From Ardenticatenia bacterium (lineage in GTDB: Bacteria > Chloroflexota > Anaerolineae > Ardenticatenales > Ardenticatenaceae), in the NCBI GenBank assembly GCA_030949995.1, contig JAUZRY010000030.1, forward strand, positions 1-64,000: a stretch of DNA of 64,000 nucleotides, written 5' to 3'. How positions within the stretch are numbered: position 1 is the stretch's first letter; every line of letters starts with the position of its first letter. Made by a program: the position numbers and the translations under genes. Below, in pieces: positions 16,919 to 25,349 of this stretch. The notes under the pieces are model-generated. The model did no database searches and was not told where the DNA came from. It saw only the letters and a list, made by a program, of their open reading frames with translations.

Positions 16919-17515
16919 CTAGGGCCCCACAGTCACATACGGGCGCAAGCGCTCGAGCAGCTTGTCACCGATGCCCTTGACCTGTTTCAACTCGTCCACG
17001 GTGGTGAAAGGCCCGTTGACGGTGCGATACTCCACAATGCGAGCCGCCAGCGTGGGGCCGATGCCCGGCAGCGCCTCCAGCTCATCCTCCCCGGCCGTGT
17101 TGATGTTCACGGCCCCGCCGGGTTCGTCTGGGCGGGACAGATTTGTCGGCGGCGCCACGTGGGCGCCCGCGCTCAGCTCCTCTTGGGATGGCACGTGGAC
17201 TTGGACGCCGTCCTGCAGAGGAGCCGCTTGGTTGATGGCCTCTGGCACGGCCTCGTCCGTGAGGCCGCCGGCAGCAGCCACCGCGTCCACCACGCGGCTT
17301 CCGGAAGGTATCTCGTAAACGCCGGGCCGCCTCACAGCGCCGCTCACGTACACGGTGAGAGGGGCCGGTGTGGGTGTCGGCGCCACGGTGGGTTCGACCA
17401 AGATCAGGGGTTCGGCGGGCACACGTCCTGTCCACCAGACCAGCACGCCGTTGACGCTCACGGAGAGGACGAGCACCAAGAGTGCCCACCGCACCATCTG
17501 AAAGCGGTCAACCAT
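16919..17515 (-). CDS. comEA: ComEA-like DNA-binding protein (SLBB + helix-hairpin-helix)
   Basis: A 198-residue protein. An N-terminal membrane anchor (LLVLVLSVSVNGVLVWW, about 12-28) and a Pro/Thr linker lead to an SLBB-like domain (VYVSGAVRRPGVYEIPSGSR, about 54-73). The C-terminus holds tandem helix-hairpin-helix motifs: VNINTAGEDELEALPGIGPT and VKGIGDKLLERLRPYV. This is the architecture of ComEA, which binds incoming double-stranded DNA at the cell surface during natural transformation. The usual neighbour comEC is not next to it. It may also be read as a general surface DNA-binding protein. Confidence 0.85.
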   Translation of the reverse strand: MVDRFQMVRWALLVLVLSVSVNGVLVWWTGRVPAEPLILVEPTVAPTPTPAPLTVYVSGAVRRPGVYEIPSGSRVVDAVAAAGGLTDEAVPEAINQAAPLQDGVQVHVPSQEELSAGAHVAPPTNLSRPDEPGGAVNINTAGEDELEALPGIGPTLAARIVEYRTVNGPFTTVDELKQVKGIGDKLLERLRPYVTVGP

Positions 17516-17661
17516 GTACTACGCTCCTGCGGCCAAGCTCGTGCTCCGGGTGGCATCGGGGCACTCACCACCGTTGGGAAGTGTAGCCCGTTTCGCCCCT
17601 TTGCGCAACCGGTGGGGGGCCTCTTGGCACCGGGGACGCCAGGCGAGGCGGGCAAAGCCGT

Positions 17662-18582
17662 CTACGTGAGCCCCCGTTCCAGGAGAGCGTAGATCGTCTC
17701 CATGTCAAGCTCGAAGACCACGTGGGCGTTGGGCGCTTTCCCGCCCACACCGTGGTAGTCCACAATGGTCTGGCCCCGGCAGTGGCGGCCACAGAGCTCC
17801 ACGTGGACGGGGAAGTGGTGCGCCCGGCGGACAGCCTCGGGGGCCATGGCCACGGCGGCTGCCAAGGGGTCTGGGATGGGGAACCCCGGGAGGCGGAAGG
17901 TGTGGCGTACTACCTTCTCGATGTGGCCGGTGATGGCACGGGCAAAGCGCGCCTTGGGCGTGGGTTGACGCAGCAGCTCGCCCCATTGGCCCCAGGGAAT
18001 CAGGTGCTCCAGGGTGGTTTCCCAGGAGATGAGCCACAAGTTCGCGCCGCTGTTGAGCACAATGTGGGCCGCTTCCGGGTCAGCCCAGACGTTGTATTCG
18101 GCCGCCGGGATCACATTGCCCTGCCCGCGAATTGTCCCCCCCATAACGATCAGACGGTTGAGGCGGGAGGGCACCTCGGGGTCCAAGCGGAAGGCCAGGG
18201 CGACGTTGGTGAGCGGCCCAAGGGTGAGGAGGGTGAGGTCAGGGCAGGCACGACTGGCCTCGACAATGGCCAGGGCCGCGTGCGCGTCGGACACGGGACG
18301 GGAGGAGGGCGGAAAGGCCGTGTTGCCCAACCCGTCGGCGCCGTGGACCCCACCGGCATCCCGGTGCTCGCCGACGAGCGGGCCGGCACATCCCCGGTAG
18401 ATGGGAATGGGCGGGGCACCGGCGGCATCCAAGACCACTCCGATGTTGCGCATGACGTGGTCCAAGCCCACATTGCCGGCCACACCGCAGATGCCCACCA
18501 CGTCCACCTCCGGCGCGGCCAGCACCATCATCAGGGCCAACGCATCGTCAACGCCCACGTCTGTGTCCACCAACATTCTCAT
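17662..18582 (-). CDS. inosine-uridine preferring nucleoside hydrolase family protein
   Basis: A 306-residue protein of normal length. The N-terminal calcium-binding motif reads LVDTDVGVDDALALMM (usually DTDPGxDDA), followed by ICGVAGNVGLD with the conserved Asn. LTLLTLGPLTNVALAF and EYNVWADPEAAHIV are the other family blocks. IU-nucleoside hydrolases split ribonucleosides into base and ribose for salvage. Its ATG overlaps the stop of the upstream glycosidase by four bases (ATGA), so the two are co-translated. A role in splitting another N- or O-ribosyl compound cannot be excluded. Confidence 0.88.
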   Translation of the reverse strand: MRMLVDTDVGVDDALALMMVLAAPEVDVVGICGVAGNVGLDHVMRNIGVVLDAAGAPPIPIYRGCAGPLVGEHRDAGGVHGADGLGNTAFPPSSRPVSDAHAALAIVEASRACPDLTLLTLGPLTNVALAFRLDPEVPSRLNRLIVMGGTIRGQGNVIPAAEYNVWADPEAAHIVLNSGANLWLISWETTLEHLIPWGQWGELLRQPTPKARFARAITGHIEKVVRHTFRLPGFPIPDPLAAAVAMAPEAVRRAHHFPVHVELCGRHCRGQTIVDYHGVGGKAPNAHVVFELDMETIYALLERGLT

Positions 18583-19762
18583 CGTTGCTCACCTCCGCCG
18601 GATTCTTTGACCGCCAAACGCCCGGTGGCCACAAACTGCTGATAGAGCTCGTCAAAGGGCACCCTGCTGTAATACCGGTTGGGGTCCAAGCGTTCGTCCG
18701 GAGGAGCGGGCACCACGGGCTGGCGGAGCGCTTCTTGGATGGCAGCCAACGCCGGCTTGGGCGTGCCGTCAGCCCGCACAAGCCCCATAGTGCGCTCAGC
18801 CGGCGCGACGTTCAGGGGCGGGTGGTGCCACAACTGACGGTCATAGTCGCTCCACGTCCACCAGTAGAGTTCGGACACGCCCAAGCGGCGGGCCAGAAGC
18901 ACCATCTCCGCGGCCCAGGCGGCCTGCTCCTCCTCCTCCACGCCCATCCCGCCGGGCGGATGCGCCGTGGGCGCGCCCACAGCGTGGAGAAGGGGAACCT
19001 GGCCAGCCAAGGCTGTGACCAGGCGAACCACGAACTCCACAAACTCGAGTCCCGGCGGGTGGCCACCTTCCCCCCTGTGGCACCACTGAAATGGCCGCCT
19101 GCCCTAGGATGCGGGCCATGTCGTTAACGCGCAGGCTGCTCTCCTCGCGCAGTTCGCGCAGGGAGGCCCCCATCCAGATGGTGGCCCCAGGGGCAGAGCG
19201 GCGCATGGCACGCACCAGGGCCGAAAGCCAGTTGCGCCCCTCCTGCGAGCGCCCTAACGGGCGCCAGCCGTCGCCAGTATGGTGTCCCACGTCCCAGGCG
19301 TGCAGGGCAGGATGAGCCGCCAGGGGAGCCACTACGCCCTCAACGAAACGATGTTGGGCTGCTGTCAGCGACGTGTCACGCCAGATGTCGCGAATGTACC
19401 GCTGTTGGGGGCGTCGGCCGGCGAAGAGGCGCAGGCCGGCGGGCACATCGCGGCCGCCGAGGGCCCACGGGGGGCCAGAAGACGACGTTGGAACCCACAG
19501 TGCCCGTGAAGAGGGATGGGACCACGCGGAGCGCGGTGTCCGCGGCCACGTCCAGGACGCGCTCCAGCCGGGCCACCATGGCGGGGTCCACGCGGTCGCG
19601 TTCCGGCTGAAAATCCTCCCAGAGGAGGAACAGGCGCACAGCTTGGAACCCGGCTTCTGCAATGGCCGTAAAGTCATCGGCCACTTCATTCCGGTCGAAT
19701 CGGCGCCACCACTCCACGCCCTTGCGGGCCGGCCAGTAGTTCACTCCCAAGCGCATCTCCAT
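18579..19762 (-). pseudogene. glycoside hydrolase (TIM-barrel, cellulase-like), two frameshifts
   Basis: Three frames form one gene of about 394 codons. The first piece (GVNYWPARKGVEWWRRFD and LFLLWEDFQPE) looks like the start of a GH5/GH42-like barrel. The second follows a break at six G (19469-19474) and continues through IRDIWRDTSLTAAQHRFVE and AWDVGHHTGD. In that strand-4 position an NEP motif would be expected, but VGHH is seen. The third follows a break at six C (19070-19075), with LYWWTWSDYDRQLW near the end. At both sites deleting one base rejoins the frames. It overlaps the nucleoside hydrolase downstream. Substrate unknown; the apparent lack of NEP makes the catalytic status doubtful. 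Confidence 0.65.
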
Positions 19763-19923
19763 GCCGCCTCACCTCCCCGGTGTGTGGAGCTCCTTATTTT
19801 ACTCCGTTCCGCGGATTGACCAATTTCAACCAATTCCGCTCGGAGGCTTCCCGCCAAGTAGCACTTTCTCTTTCTGCAGAACCTGTGCTATTATCGGGCC
19901 GAACGCCGAGGGAGCTGCTAGTT

Positions 19924-20679
19924 ATGAGATATCTCATCATCTCCGACATTCACGCCAACGCCGTCGCCTTGGAAACCGTGCTGGAAGCCGCTGCGGTGCA
20001 GGGCTTCGACGAGGTGTGGTGCTTGGGCGACATTGTGGGATACGGTCCCGACCCCAACGAATGCGTGGAGAAAGTACGAGACGTGGCCACCGTTGTGTTG
20101 GCCGGCAACCACGATTGGGCTGCTCTGGGCAAGTTGGACGTGAACGACTTCAACCCCGAAGCCCGCCAGGCCGTTGAGTGGACTCAGGAGCAGCTCACCG
20201 ATGAGAGTCGGGCCTACTTGCTCCAGCTTCCTCCCCGCGTTGATGCCGTGGCCGAGCTCTTCACCCTCGCCCATGGCAGCCCACGCCATCCCATTTGGGA
20301 GTACATCCTCTATCCCTCAACGGCCTCCGAGAACTTCGAGCACTTTGAAACCCCCTTCTGCTTGGTGGGCCACACCCACCAGGCAGTCCTCTTCCGCCGC
20401 GACCCGGTTGATGGGGCCGTCCAGGCCCTGATGCCCGCCCTCGAGTATCCTCTGCCCCTCCACCGGGCCGCGGAACAGGGCGTACGCCTCATCATCAACC
20501 CGGGGTCCGTGGGCCAACCCCGTGACGGTGACCCGCGCGCCAGCTTCGCCATTTACGACGCCGCGCAAGGAGTATTCACCTATTACCGGGTGAGCTACCA
20601 CATTGAAGAGACCCAAGAACGAATGCGAGCGGTCGGCCTCCCCGAACGCCTCATCACACGGCTGGAGTACGGTTGGTAG
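19924..20679 (+). CDS. metallophosphoesterase, YfcE/MJ0936-like
   Basis: A 251-residue calcineurin-like phosphoesterase. The metal motifs are in order: ISDIHANAVAL (D-x-H), CLGDIVGYGPDPNECVE (GD), VLAGNHDWA (GNH), and near the C-terminus LVGHTHQ and INPGSVGQPRDGDPRA. This pattern is shared with bacterial proteins annotated as diadenosine tetraphosphatase-like or phosphodiesterases. ATG 19924 follows GAGGGAGC; the open frame to 19780 is not coding-like. It is the first rightward gene after the leftward block, in its own transcription unit before the rpsA promoter. Substrate not predictable. Confidence 0.88.
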   Translation: MRYLIISDIHANAVALETVLEAAAVQGFDEVWCLGDIVGYGPDPNECVEKVRDVATVVLAGNHDWAALGKLDVNDFNPEARQAVEWTQEQLTDESRAYLLQLPPRVDAVAELFTLAHGSPRHPIWEYILYPSTASENFEHFETPFCLVGHTHQAVLFRRDPVDGAVQALMPALEYPLPLHRAAEQGVRLIINPGSVGQPRDGDPRASFAIYDAAQGVFTYYRVSYHIEETQERMRAVGLPERLITRLEYGW

Positions 20680-20705
20680 CGCGGAGCTCACCCGGATGAG
20701 AGCGC

Positions 20706-20734
20706 TTGACACACCTCTTCCCTTCAAGTATAAT
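20706..20734 (+). promoter_or_regulatory. perfect consensus sigma-70 promoter for rpsA
   Basis: TTGACA (20706-20711), 17-base spacer, TATAAT (20729-20734): both hexamers and the spacing are ideal. The expected transcript start is about 20741, giving a leader of nearly 300 nt before the rpsA start. Confidence 0.9.
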
Positions 20735-20740
20735 AGCGCT

Positions 20741-21036
20741 ACACTTTGCCAGGCCGAAAAAGGGAGTCCGCTCGAGTACACTTTGCGCGTCGCGTTGGGT
20801 ATGGTGCCGCTCATGAACAGGTAAGGCCGCAGTCACGGCGACAACCCCAAAGCGGTCCACCGACAAAGCGCGTCCGCTGTGGCGCGCTTTGTTGATGAGA
20901 GGCAACGCTCATTTTGATGACTCGGGCACCATCGGCTCGCACAGCGGTGGCAGGCCGGGTCTTTCTGTTCTCTCTCAGAAGACTCCCCGAGACGGCGAGG
21001 GCAAAAAACTTTTCTCAAGGAAATGAGGTGCCAAAC
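20741..21036 (+). promoter_or_regulatory. long structured leader of the S1 gene
   Basis: About 296 nt lie between the predicted transcript start and GTG 21037. The leader has a strong hairpin, ACAAAGCGCG (20863-20872) with a 10-base loop and CGCGCTTTGT (20883-20892), and a possible seven-codon upstream frame ending at 20824. No known riboswitch was recognised. In other bacteria S1 represses its own translation through its leader; a similar role here is inference. Confidence 0.5.
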
Positions 21037-22338
21037 GTGAACGAATTTACTGGAGCTCAGCAGGACAAAGAGACTTCACCGATGTGGCAGTACTTGGAGC
21101 ACGAGGAGTACAACTATCAGGCGCCATCCCCAGGGGACATCAGGGAAGGGATCGTGCTCAAAAAGACGAACCATGAAATCCTCGTTGATTTGGGGCTCAA
21201 ACGCGAGGCCGTCGTTCCCTACCGGGACATTCAGAAGCTCACCCCCGAGGAATTTGAAGCATTGGCTGAGGGGGAGCCAGTTCGGGTCTTTATCCTCCCC
21301 ACTGAAGACGACGAGGGACGGCGTCTCGTCTCCATTAACTTGGCACGAGTCCGTGAAGATTGGAAGCGGGCTGAGGCCATGCACGCCAACGGCGAGATCT
21401 TTGAAGGTGAAGTCATTGACGCCAACAAGGGCGGAGTCATCGTGGCCTTTGGCAGGTTGCGGGGCTTTGTGCCGGCCTCCCAACTCGTCCGGCTGCCCCC
21501 ACAACAGGAGGGACAGTCACACCAGGAACGCCTCAAAGGCCTCGTGGGCCGGCGCCTGCCCCTGAAGGTGATTGAAGTGGACCCCCGACGCCGCCGGCTG
21601 ATTCTCTCCGAGCGGGCCGCCCACCGCGAACAACGGGCCGCCCAGCGGGAGAAGCTCCTGGCCGAGCTCCAGCCCGGCGATGTCCGCCGGGGCACGGTGA
21701 CTAACCTCCAATCCTTCGGCGCTTTCGTGGATTTGGGCGGCGCGGACGGGCTCATCCACGTTAGCGAGCTAGCCTGGTACCGGGTCAAGCATCCCCGAGA
21801 GGTCCTTCACGTGGGCCAAGAAGTGGAAGTCTACGTCCTCAACGTGGACCGGGAGGAGAACCGCATCGCCCTCAGCCTCAAGCGCCTGCAGCCAGACCCT
21901 TGGGTTCAAGTGGCCGACAAGTACACCAGGGGCGACACCATCGAAGTGGAAATCACCAACGTGACGAGTTTCGGCGCCTTCGCCCGCGTGGAAGAAGGCG
22001 TTGAGGGGCTTATCCACATCTCGGAGCTCTCCCATGAGCCCATCGAAAATCCGGCCCACGTGGTTCGCCGTGGTCAGCGGGTTGTGGCCCAAATTATCAG
22101 CATTGACCCGGACCGGCAGCGCATCGGGTTAAGCCTCAAGCGCGTCCAAGGTCAAGATGTCAGTGTGGAGCCGGAGGTTGAGGGGAAGCCAGCACATGTC
22201 GGCGAAGAGGCAGCTGCCGAGCACGCCGAGCCTCCAGTATCCGGCCAAGAGCCGGCGGACGGGCTCTCCGGGCCCGCACCGCCTGACCAAGCCGACGACA
22301 ATCACGCCGTGACCACCGGCCTCAACACCGAACAGTGA
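21037..22338 (+). CDS. rpsA: 30S ribosomal protein S1 (four S1 domains)
   Basis: A 433-residue protein from GTG 21037, chosen because GAGGTG sits six bases ahead and the frame upstream looks non-coding. Four S1/OB-fold RNA-binding domains can be counted at about 32-103, 119-192, 212-283 and 297-369. The last two carry the best-conserved blocks (SFGAFVDLGGADGLIHVSEL and SFGAFARVEEGVEGLIHISE). The C-terminal 60 residues are acidic and disordered. S1 holds mRNA on the small subunit. Escherichia coli S1 has six domains; four is common in Gram-positive-like and Chloroflexota proteins. Confidence 0.93.
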   Translation: MNEFTGAQQDKETSPMWQYLEHEEYNYQAPSPGDIREGIVLKKTNHEILVDLGLKREAVVPYRDIQKLTPEEFEALAEGEPVRVFILPTEDDEGRRLVSINLARVREDWKRAEAMHANGEIFEGEVIDANKGGVIVAFGRLRGFVPASQLVRLPPQQEGQSHQERLKGLVGRRLPLKVIEVDPRRRRLILSERAAHREQRAAQREKLLAELQPGDVRRGTVTNLQSFGAFVDLGGADGLIHVSELAWYRVKHPREVLHVGQEVEVYVLNVDREENRIALSLKRLQPDPWVQVADKYTRGDTIEVEITNVTSFGAFARVEEGVEGLIHISELSHEPIENPAHVVRRGQRVVAQIISIDPDRQRIGLSLKRVQGQDVSVEPEVEGKPAHVGEEAAAEHAEPPVSGQEPADGLSGPAPPDQADDNHAVTTGLNTEQ

Positions 22339-22473
22339 GCCCGCACGGGCCAAGCGCCCCGGCATCACCCAAACCCAAGCTCATTGGACCGCACGTACAT
22401 GCCAGGAATATGCACACGAACACGTGTTGGTTCCATCAAGCGGTGAATTCAACAATGGGGAGGTGAGAAAGAC

Positions 22474-22686
22474 GTGACTGTACGATTGCGCCCAGGTGAG
22501 AGCCCGGAAAGCCTCTTGAAGCGCTTCCGCAAGGAAGTCTCGCAGGCCAGAATTCTCAGCACATACCGCCGGAAACGGTGGTTCATCAGCAAGAGCGAGC
22601 AGCGCCGCAAGGACCGCAAGAAAGCGTTGCGCAAATTGCGCCGCAAGCTCGCCAGACAACAGCAGCGCCTTCAACAGCGCCGGTGA
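22474..22686 (+). CDS. rpsU: 30S ribosomal protein bS21
   Basis: A 70-residue very basic protein beginning MTVRLRPGESPESLLKRFRK, the standard bS21 N-terminus, with a Lys/Arg-rich helical tail. GTG 22474 follows GGGGAGGTGAG. bS21 sits near the anti-Shine-Dalgarno end of 16S rRNA and aids initiation. It follows rpsA by 135 bases. That gap holds only a small GC-rich hairpin (22342-22351) without a T tract, so read-through from the rpsA promoter is likely. A clear terminator follows. Confidence 0.95.
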   Translation: MTVRLRPGESPESLLKRFRKEVSQARILSTYRRKRWFISKSEQRRKDRKKALRKLRRKLARQQQRLQQRR

Positions 22687-22699
22687 ACTTTGGCCGCCT

Positions 22700-23710
22700 T
22701 CACGAAGGCCCTCGATCCTGATCGGGGGCTTTTTTGTGTCCGCCAGCGGGGGCACCCACATGGTGGAGCACGAAGGGAACCACGTCGGTCAGGCGCCGCA
22801 TTTCGGGCGCATGGGGATCGATGCGGCCCCATGTGAGTATGGGCACAGGGTTGAGCGTGTGTTTGTTCGTGCTCAGGTCCTCACAGTTGCCGTGATCACT
22901 GGCCACAATGACCAGAGTGCGCTCGGGGTCCACATGGGCTAACAGGCCGGTCAGCAGCCCGTTCACCACCTCAATGACCCGAATGGCCCACGCCATCTCC
23001 TGACGGTGGCCCGCGTGATCGGTCTGGAAGAACTCGAAGGCCGTCAACGTGTGGGCACGCGCCAGGCGGGCCAGACGTGCGCCGGCCTCCTGCGGTGAGA
23101 TCACAGGGATGGAAGGAGCCACCCGGTTCCAGCGCTCGTTGGTCACAAAGGCGGAAAGGGCCAAACCCCGCTCCAGCTCGCGGGCGCCTCGTAGCCGGAC
23201 GCCGGCGGCCAACGCTGCCCTCGTCATGGTGGTGCGACGAGCGCGTCCCCGTGCCAGGCGCTCCAAGTAGGATGGAGGAAAGGCGTTGGCCAAAGTCACC
23301 GTGCCCCCTAACGAGCGTACGCGAGCGAAGAGGTTCCGCTCTCGAAGCACGGGGTGAAGGGGAGATGGTGGGAAAGGTCCCTCGTGGCGCCCGAGCAGTC
23401 GGGCTGCGTTCACCCCGGTGAGCAAGCTCGTGGTGCCGGTGCCGCTCTGGGGCAAGCCGGAGACACCCAAGGAGGCATCGGCCGCGTAGAGGCGCGCCCT
23501 GTGACCTCGCCACCACAGCCCGAGCTCAGCCTGTTCCTCCACGACGGGCCAGCCGGTGCCCACAAGATCACGCAGTGCTCCGGCCGACGCCCTGAGAAAG
23601 GGGTTCACGTGTGGGTCGGGCGGGCCAATGCCCACGCCATCGAGGAAGATGAAGACCACATGTGTCTGGGCGTCCACGCCGTGATCATCCTCCAGCCGCT
23701 TCACGTCCAC
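22700..23710 (-). CDS. alkaline-phosphatase-superfamily metalloenzyme (phosphoglycerate-mutase-like)
   Basis: A 336-residue protein. The metal-binding motifs of the iPGM/alkaline phosphatase superfamily are visible: FIFLDGVGIG at the N-terminus, QSGTGTTSLLTGVN (nucleophile loop), FFQTDHAGH and SDHGNCEDLS with the paired His/Asp ligands, and KHTLNPVPIL. It is shorter than bacterial iPGM (about 510) because the inserted transferase domain is missing, so phosphoglycerate mutase activity is unlikely. A phosphatase or phosphopentomutase-type role is possible. Its last codons form the terminator of the convergent rpsU. GTG 23710 is the best start seen. Confidence 0.75.
   Translation of the reverse strand: MDVKRLEDDHGVDAQTHVVFIFLDGVGIGPPDPHVNPFLRASAGALRDLVGTGWPVVEEQAELGLWWRGHRARLYAADASLGVSGLPQSGTGTTSLLTGVNAARLLGRHEGPFPPSPLHPVLRERNLFARVRSLGGTVTLANAFPPSYLERLARGRARRTTMTRAALAAGVRLRGARELERGLALSAFVTNERWNRVAPSIPVISPQEAGARLARLARAHTLTAFEFFQTDHAGHRQEMAWAIRVIEVVNGLLTGLLAHVDPERTLVIVASDHGNCEDLSTNKHTLNPVPILTWGRIDPHAPEMRRLTDVVPFVLHHVGAPAGGHKKAPDQDRGPS
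22708..22735 (+). terminator. rho-independent terminator of rpsU
   Basis: Stem GCCCTCGATC (22708-22717), 2-base centre, GATCGGGGGC (22720-22729) with one G-U pair, then six T (22730-22735). It lies 22 bases after the rpsU stop and inside the last codons of the convergent gene at 22700-23710. Confidence 0.88.
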
Positions 23711-23813
23711 CTCGGGAGAATGGTGAGCTTTTCTCCGCCGGGCGGGCGTGCTACAATCAAGGTCGGGAAGCCCAGCGCACCACGTAACTTTTCCCCCGGC
23801 GGAGGGTTTTCAC

Positions 23814-24422
23814 ATGCAGATGCCCGGTCCTGCTTCGCAATCGAACGACCATCACGGCCTGAGCCGGGAACATGAACTCGTCGAACGCGCCAAACACGAC
23901 CGTCAAGCCTTTGGCGAACTGTACGAACGATACGTAGACCGCGTCTACCAGTACGTATACTACCGGGTTGGCAACCGTCAGGATGCCGAAGACCTCACCG
24001 CGCGAGTATTTTTCCGGGTGTTGGACGCCCTCCCCCGGTACCGGTGTGGTCGGGCCCCCTTTGAGGCGTGGCTCTTCAAGATTGCCCGCAACCTGGTCTC
24101 GAACTGGCACCGTGACCAGAAACAGCGGCGCCTGATCTCCTTGGATGACATGCCGCTCCTCCAACGCTTGGTTGACCACGAGCCACCTGACCGCATTGCC
24201 GAACGCCGAGACGAGTACGAGCAGTTGTACCAGGCCATCCGGGCGCTGGCTGAGGAGCGTCAGACGCTGCTCTACCTAAAATTCATCGAGGGCATGAGCA
24301 ACGCTGAAATCGGTGAAGTCCTCGGCAAGAGCGAGGGCGCTGTGAAAGCCCTCTACAACCGCACGCTTCACACTTTGCGACGTGAGCTCCGCAAGCGGGG
24401 CGTGCACGTGGGACGCCGTTGA
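23814..24422 (+). CDS. ECF-type RNA polymerase sigma factor
   Basis: A 202-residue sigma-70 family protein. Region 2 covers about 30-95 (FGELYERYVDRVYQYVYYRV, DAEDLTARVFFRVLDALPRY, FEAWLFKIARNLVSNWHRD). Region 4 covers about 135-190 (LYLKFIEGMSNAEIGEVLGK, AVKALYNRTLHTLRREL). Regions 1 and 3 are absent, as in ECF sigma factors. ATG 23814 follows GGCGGAGGG. It is followed after 56 bases by a small one-helix membrane protein, the usual sigma/anti-sigma order. Confidence 0.9.
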   Translation: MQMPGPASQSNDHHGLSREHELVERAKHDRQAFGELYERYVDRVYQYVYYRVGNRQDAEDLTARVFFRVLDALPRYRCGRAPFEAWLFKIARNLVSNWHRDQKQRRLISLDDMPLLQRLVDHEPPDRIAERRDEYEQLYQAIRALAEERQTLLYLKFIEGMSNAEIGEVLGKSEGAVKALYNRTLHTLRRELRKRGVHVGRR

Positions 24423-24478
24423 CCTGAAGCGAGATCGGTTTGCCCACCGGGACACCCACCGTAAGGAGGTTATCTGAA

Positions 24479-24856
24479 ATGACACCTGACGTCTTGGCTG
24501 AACTTGTGTCCGGCTACGCGGATCATCGCTCGCCTGCTCATCGTCAAACCCTCCTGCGCCTCTTCCCCGAGCAGGCCAACGTGCTGCGCGAACTGCTGGA
24601 CATCACCGACGCGCTGGCGGCCTTCTTCAGCGTCCACACCCACCGCCCGACGCCCGTGTTCCGGGCCGAATTGAAGCGGGAGCTGCTGGCAGAAATGGAA
24701 CGCCGCCTGGCACAGGAGGACAAAGCTCCCCCGTCCAGCTCGCACTCGGGGCGCCGTTACCTGGCCGCGGCCGTGGGCGTCGGGTCGGCCGCCGTGGTGG
24801 TAGCCGCGGGCGCCCTCGTCTACTGGCGCCACCGCCACACGGCCATGGCCGCGTGA
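24479..24856 (+). CDS. small membrane protein, candidate anti-sigma factor
   Basis: A 125-residue protein from ATG 24479, eight bases after a near-ideal AAGGAGGT. The N-terminal 70 residues are helical and soluble (LAELVSGYADHRSPAHRQTL, LRELLDITDALAAFFSV). One transmembrane helix lies at about 98-118 (LAAAVGVGSAAVVVAAGALVYW). No zinc-binding HxxxCxxC motif is present. Its position directly after the ECF sigma gene suggests that it tethers or regulates that sigma factor. This is inferred from context, not from sequence similarity. Confidence 0.65.
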   Translation: MTPDVLAELVSGYADHRSPAHRQTLLRLFPEQANVLRELLDITDALAAFFSVHTHRPTPVFRAELKRELLAEMERRLAQEDKAPPSSSHSGRRYLAAAVGVGSAAVVVAAGALVYWRHRHTAMAA

Positions 24857-24872
24857 GCGCGCAGGCGCCCCA

Positions 24873-25349
24873 TCACTGCCCCTTGGGAGCCACATGGCCC
24901 AACCCGAGCTGCTCCATAATGTGCGCCTGGCGAGCCCACATCCGTGCCCGTGCCTCTGGTACCTCATCGTCGTACCCCAACAGGTGCAACACCCCGTGTA
25001 CCACGAGCAAGTCCACTTCATCTTGAGGCGTGTGCCCTTCCTCTCCAGCTTGGCGTGCGGCTTGGGGCCAGGCGATCACCACATCGCCCAAGTACTCGTA
25101 CTCCTCTTCCTCCCCTCCGGACAGGGGCTCGAAGGGAAAACTGAGCACGTCGGTAGTGCCCGGCTCGCCCCGGTAGGTCACATGCAGTTGCTCCATCTCC
25201 GCATCGTCCACCACTGCCACGGTGAGGCCCACCGGGCACTTCACCTCCTCTGCCAGCAGCACCGCGCGGACAGCGCGGGCCAGCCGGCGGGCATCAACTC
25301 GAGTGCTCAGCGATCCGGTGATCTGGAGGTTGAGCTGGCGCATGGTCAT
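24873..25349 (-). CDS. ybeY: endoribonuclease YbeY
   Basis: A protein of about 158 residues of the UPF0054/YbeY family, a zinc RNase for 16S rRNA 3' maturation and ribosome quality control. GTTDVLSFPFEP is the family block, and HGVLHLLGYDDEVPEARARMW holds the metal site. The usual motif is HGxLHLxGYDH; here the third ligand position is Asp. The gene overlaps the end of the upstream HD-hydrolase by 56 bases if ATG 25349 is used (ATG 25343 is an alternative). The ybeY-pgpH pairing is common in bacteria. Confidence 0.9.
   Translation of the reverse strand: MTMRQLNLQITGSLSTRVDARRLARAVRAVLLAEEVKCPVGLTVAVVDDAEMEQLHVTYRGEPGTTDVLSFPFEPLSGGEEEEYEYLGDVVIAWPQAARQAGEEGHTPQDEVDLLVVHGVLHLLGYDDEVPEARARMWARQAHIMEQLGLGHVAPKGQ

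Noticed and set aside
17516-17661. Promoter ahead of comEA
   Set aside because: Only TTGCGC-17-TACACT can be proposed on the minus strand, too far from consensus to list as a feature.
22700-23710. 2,3-bisphosphoglycerate-independent phosphoglycerate mutase
   Set aside because: Metal motifs match the superfamily, but at 336 residues the inserted transferase domain of iPGM is missing.
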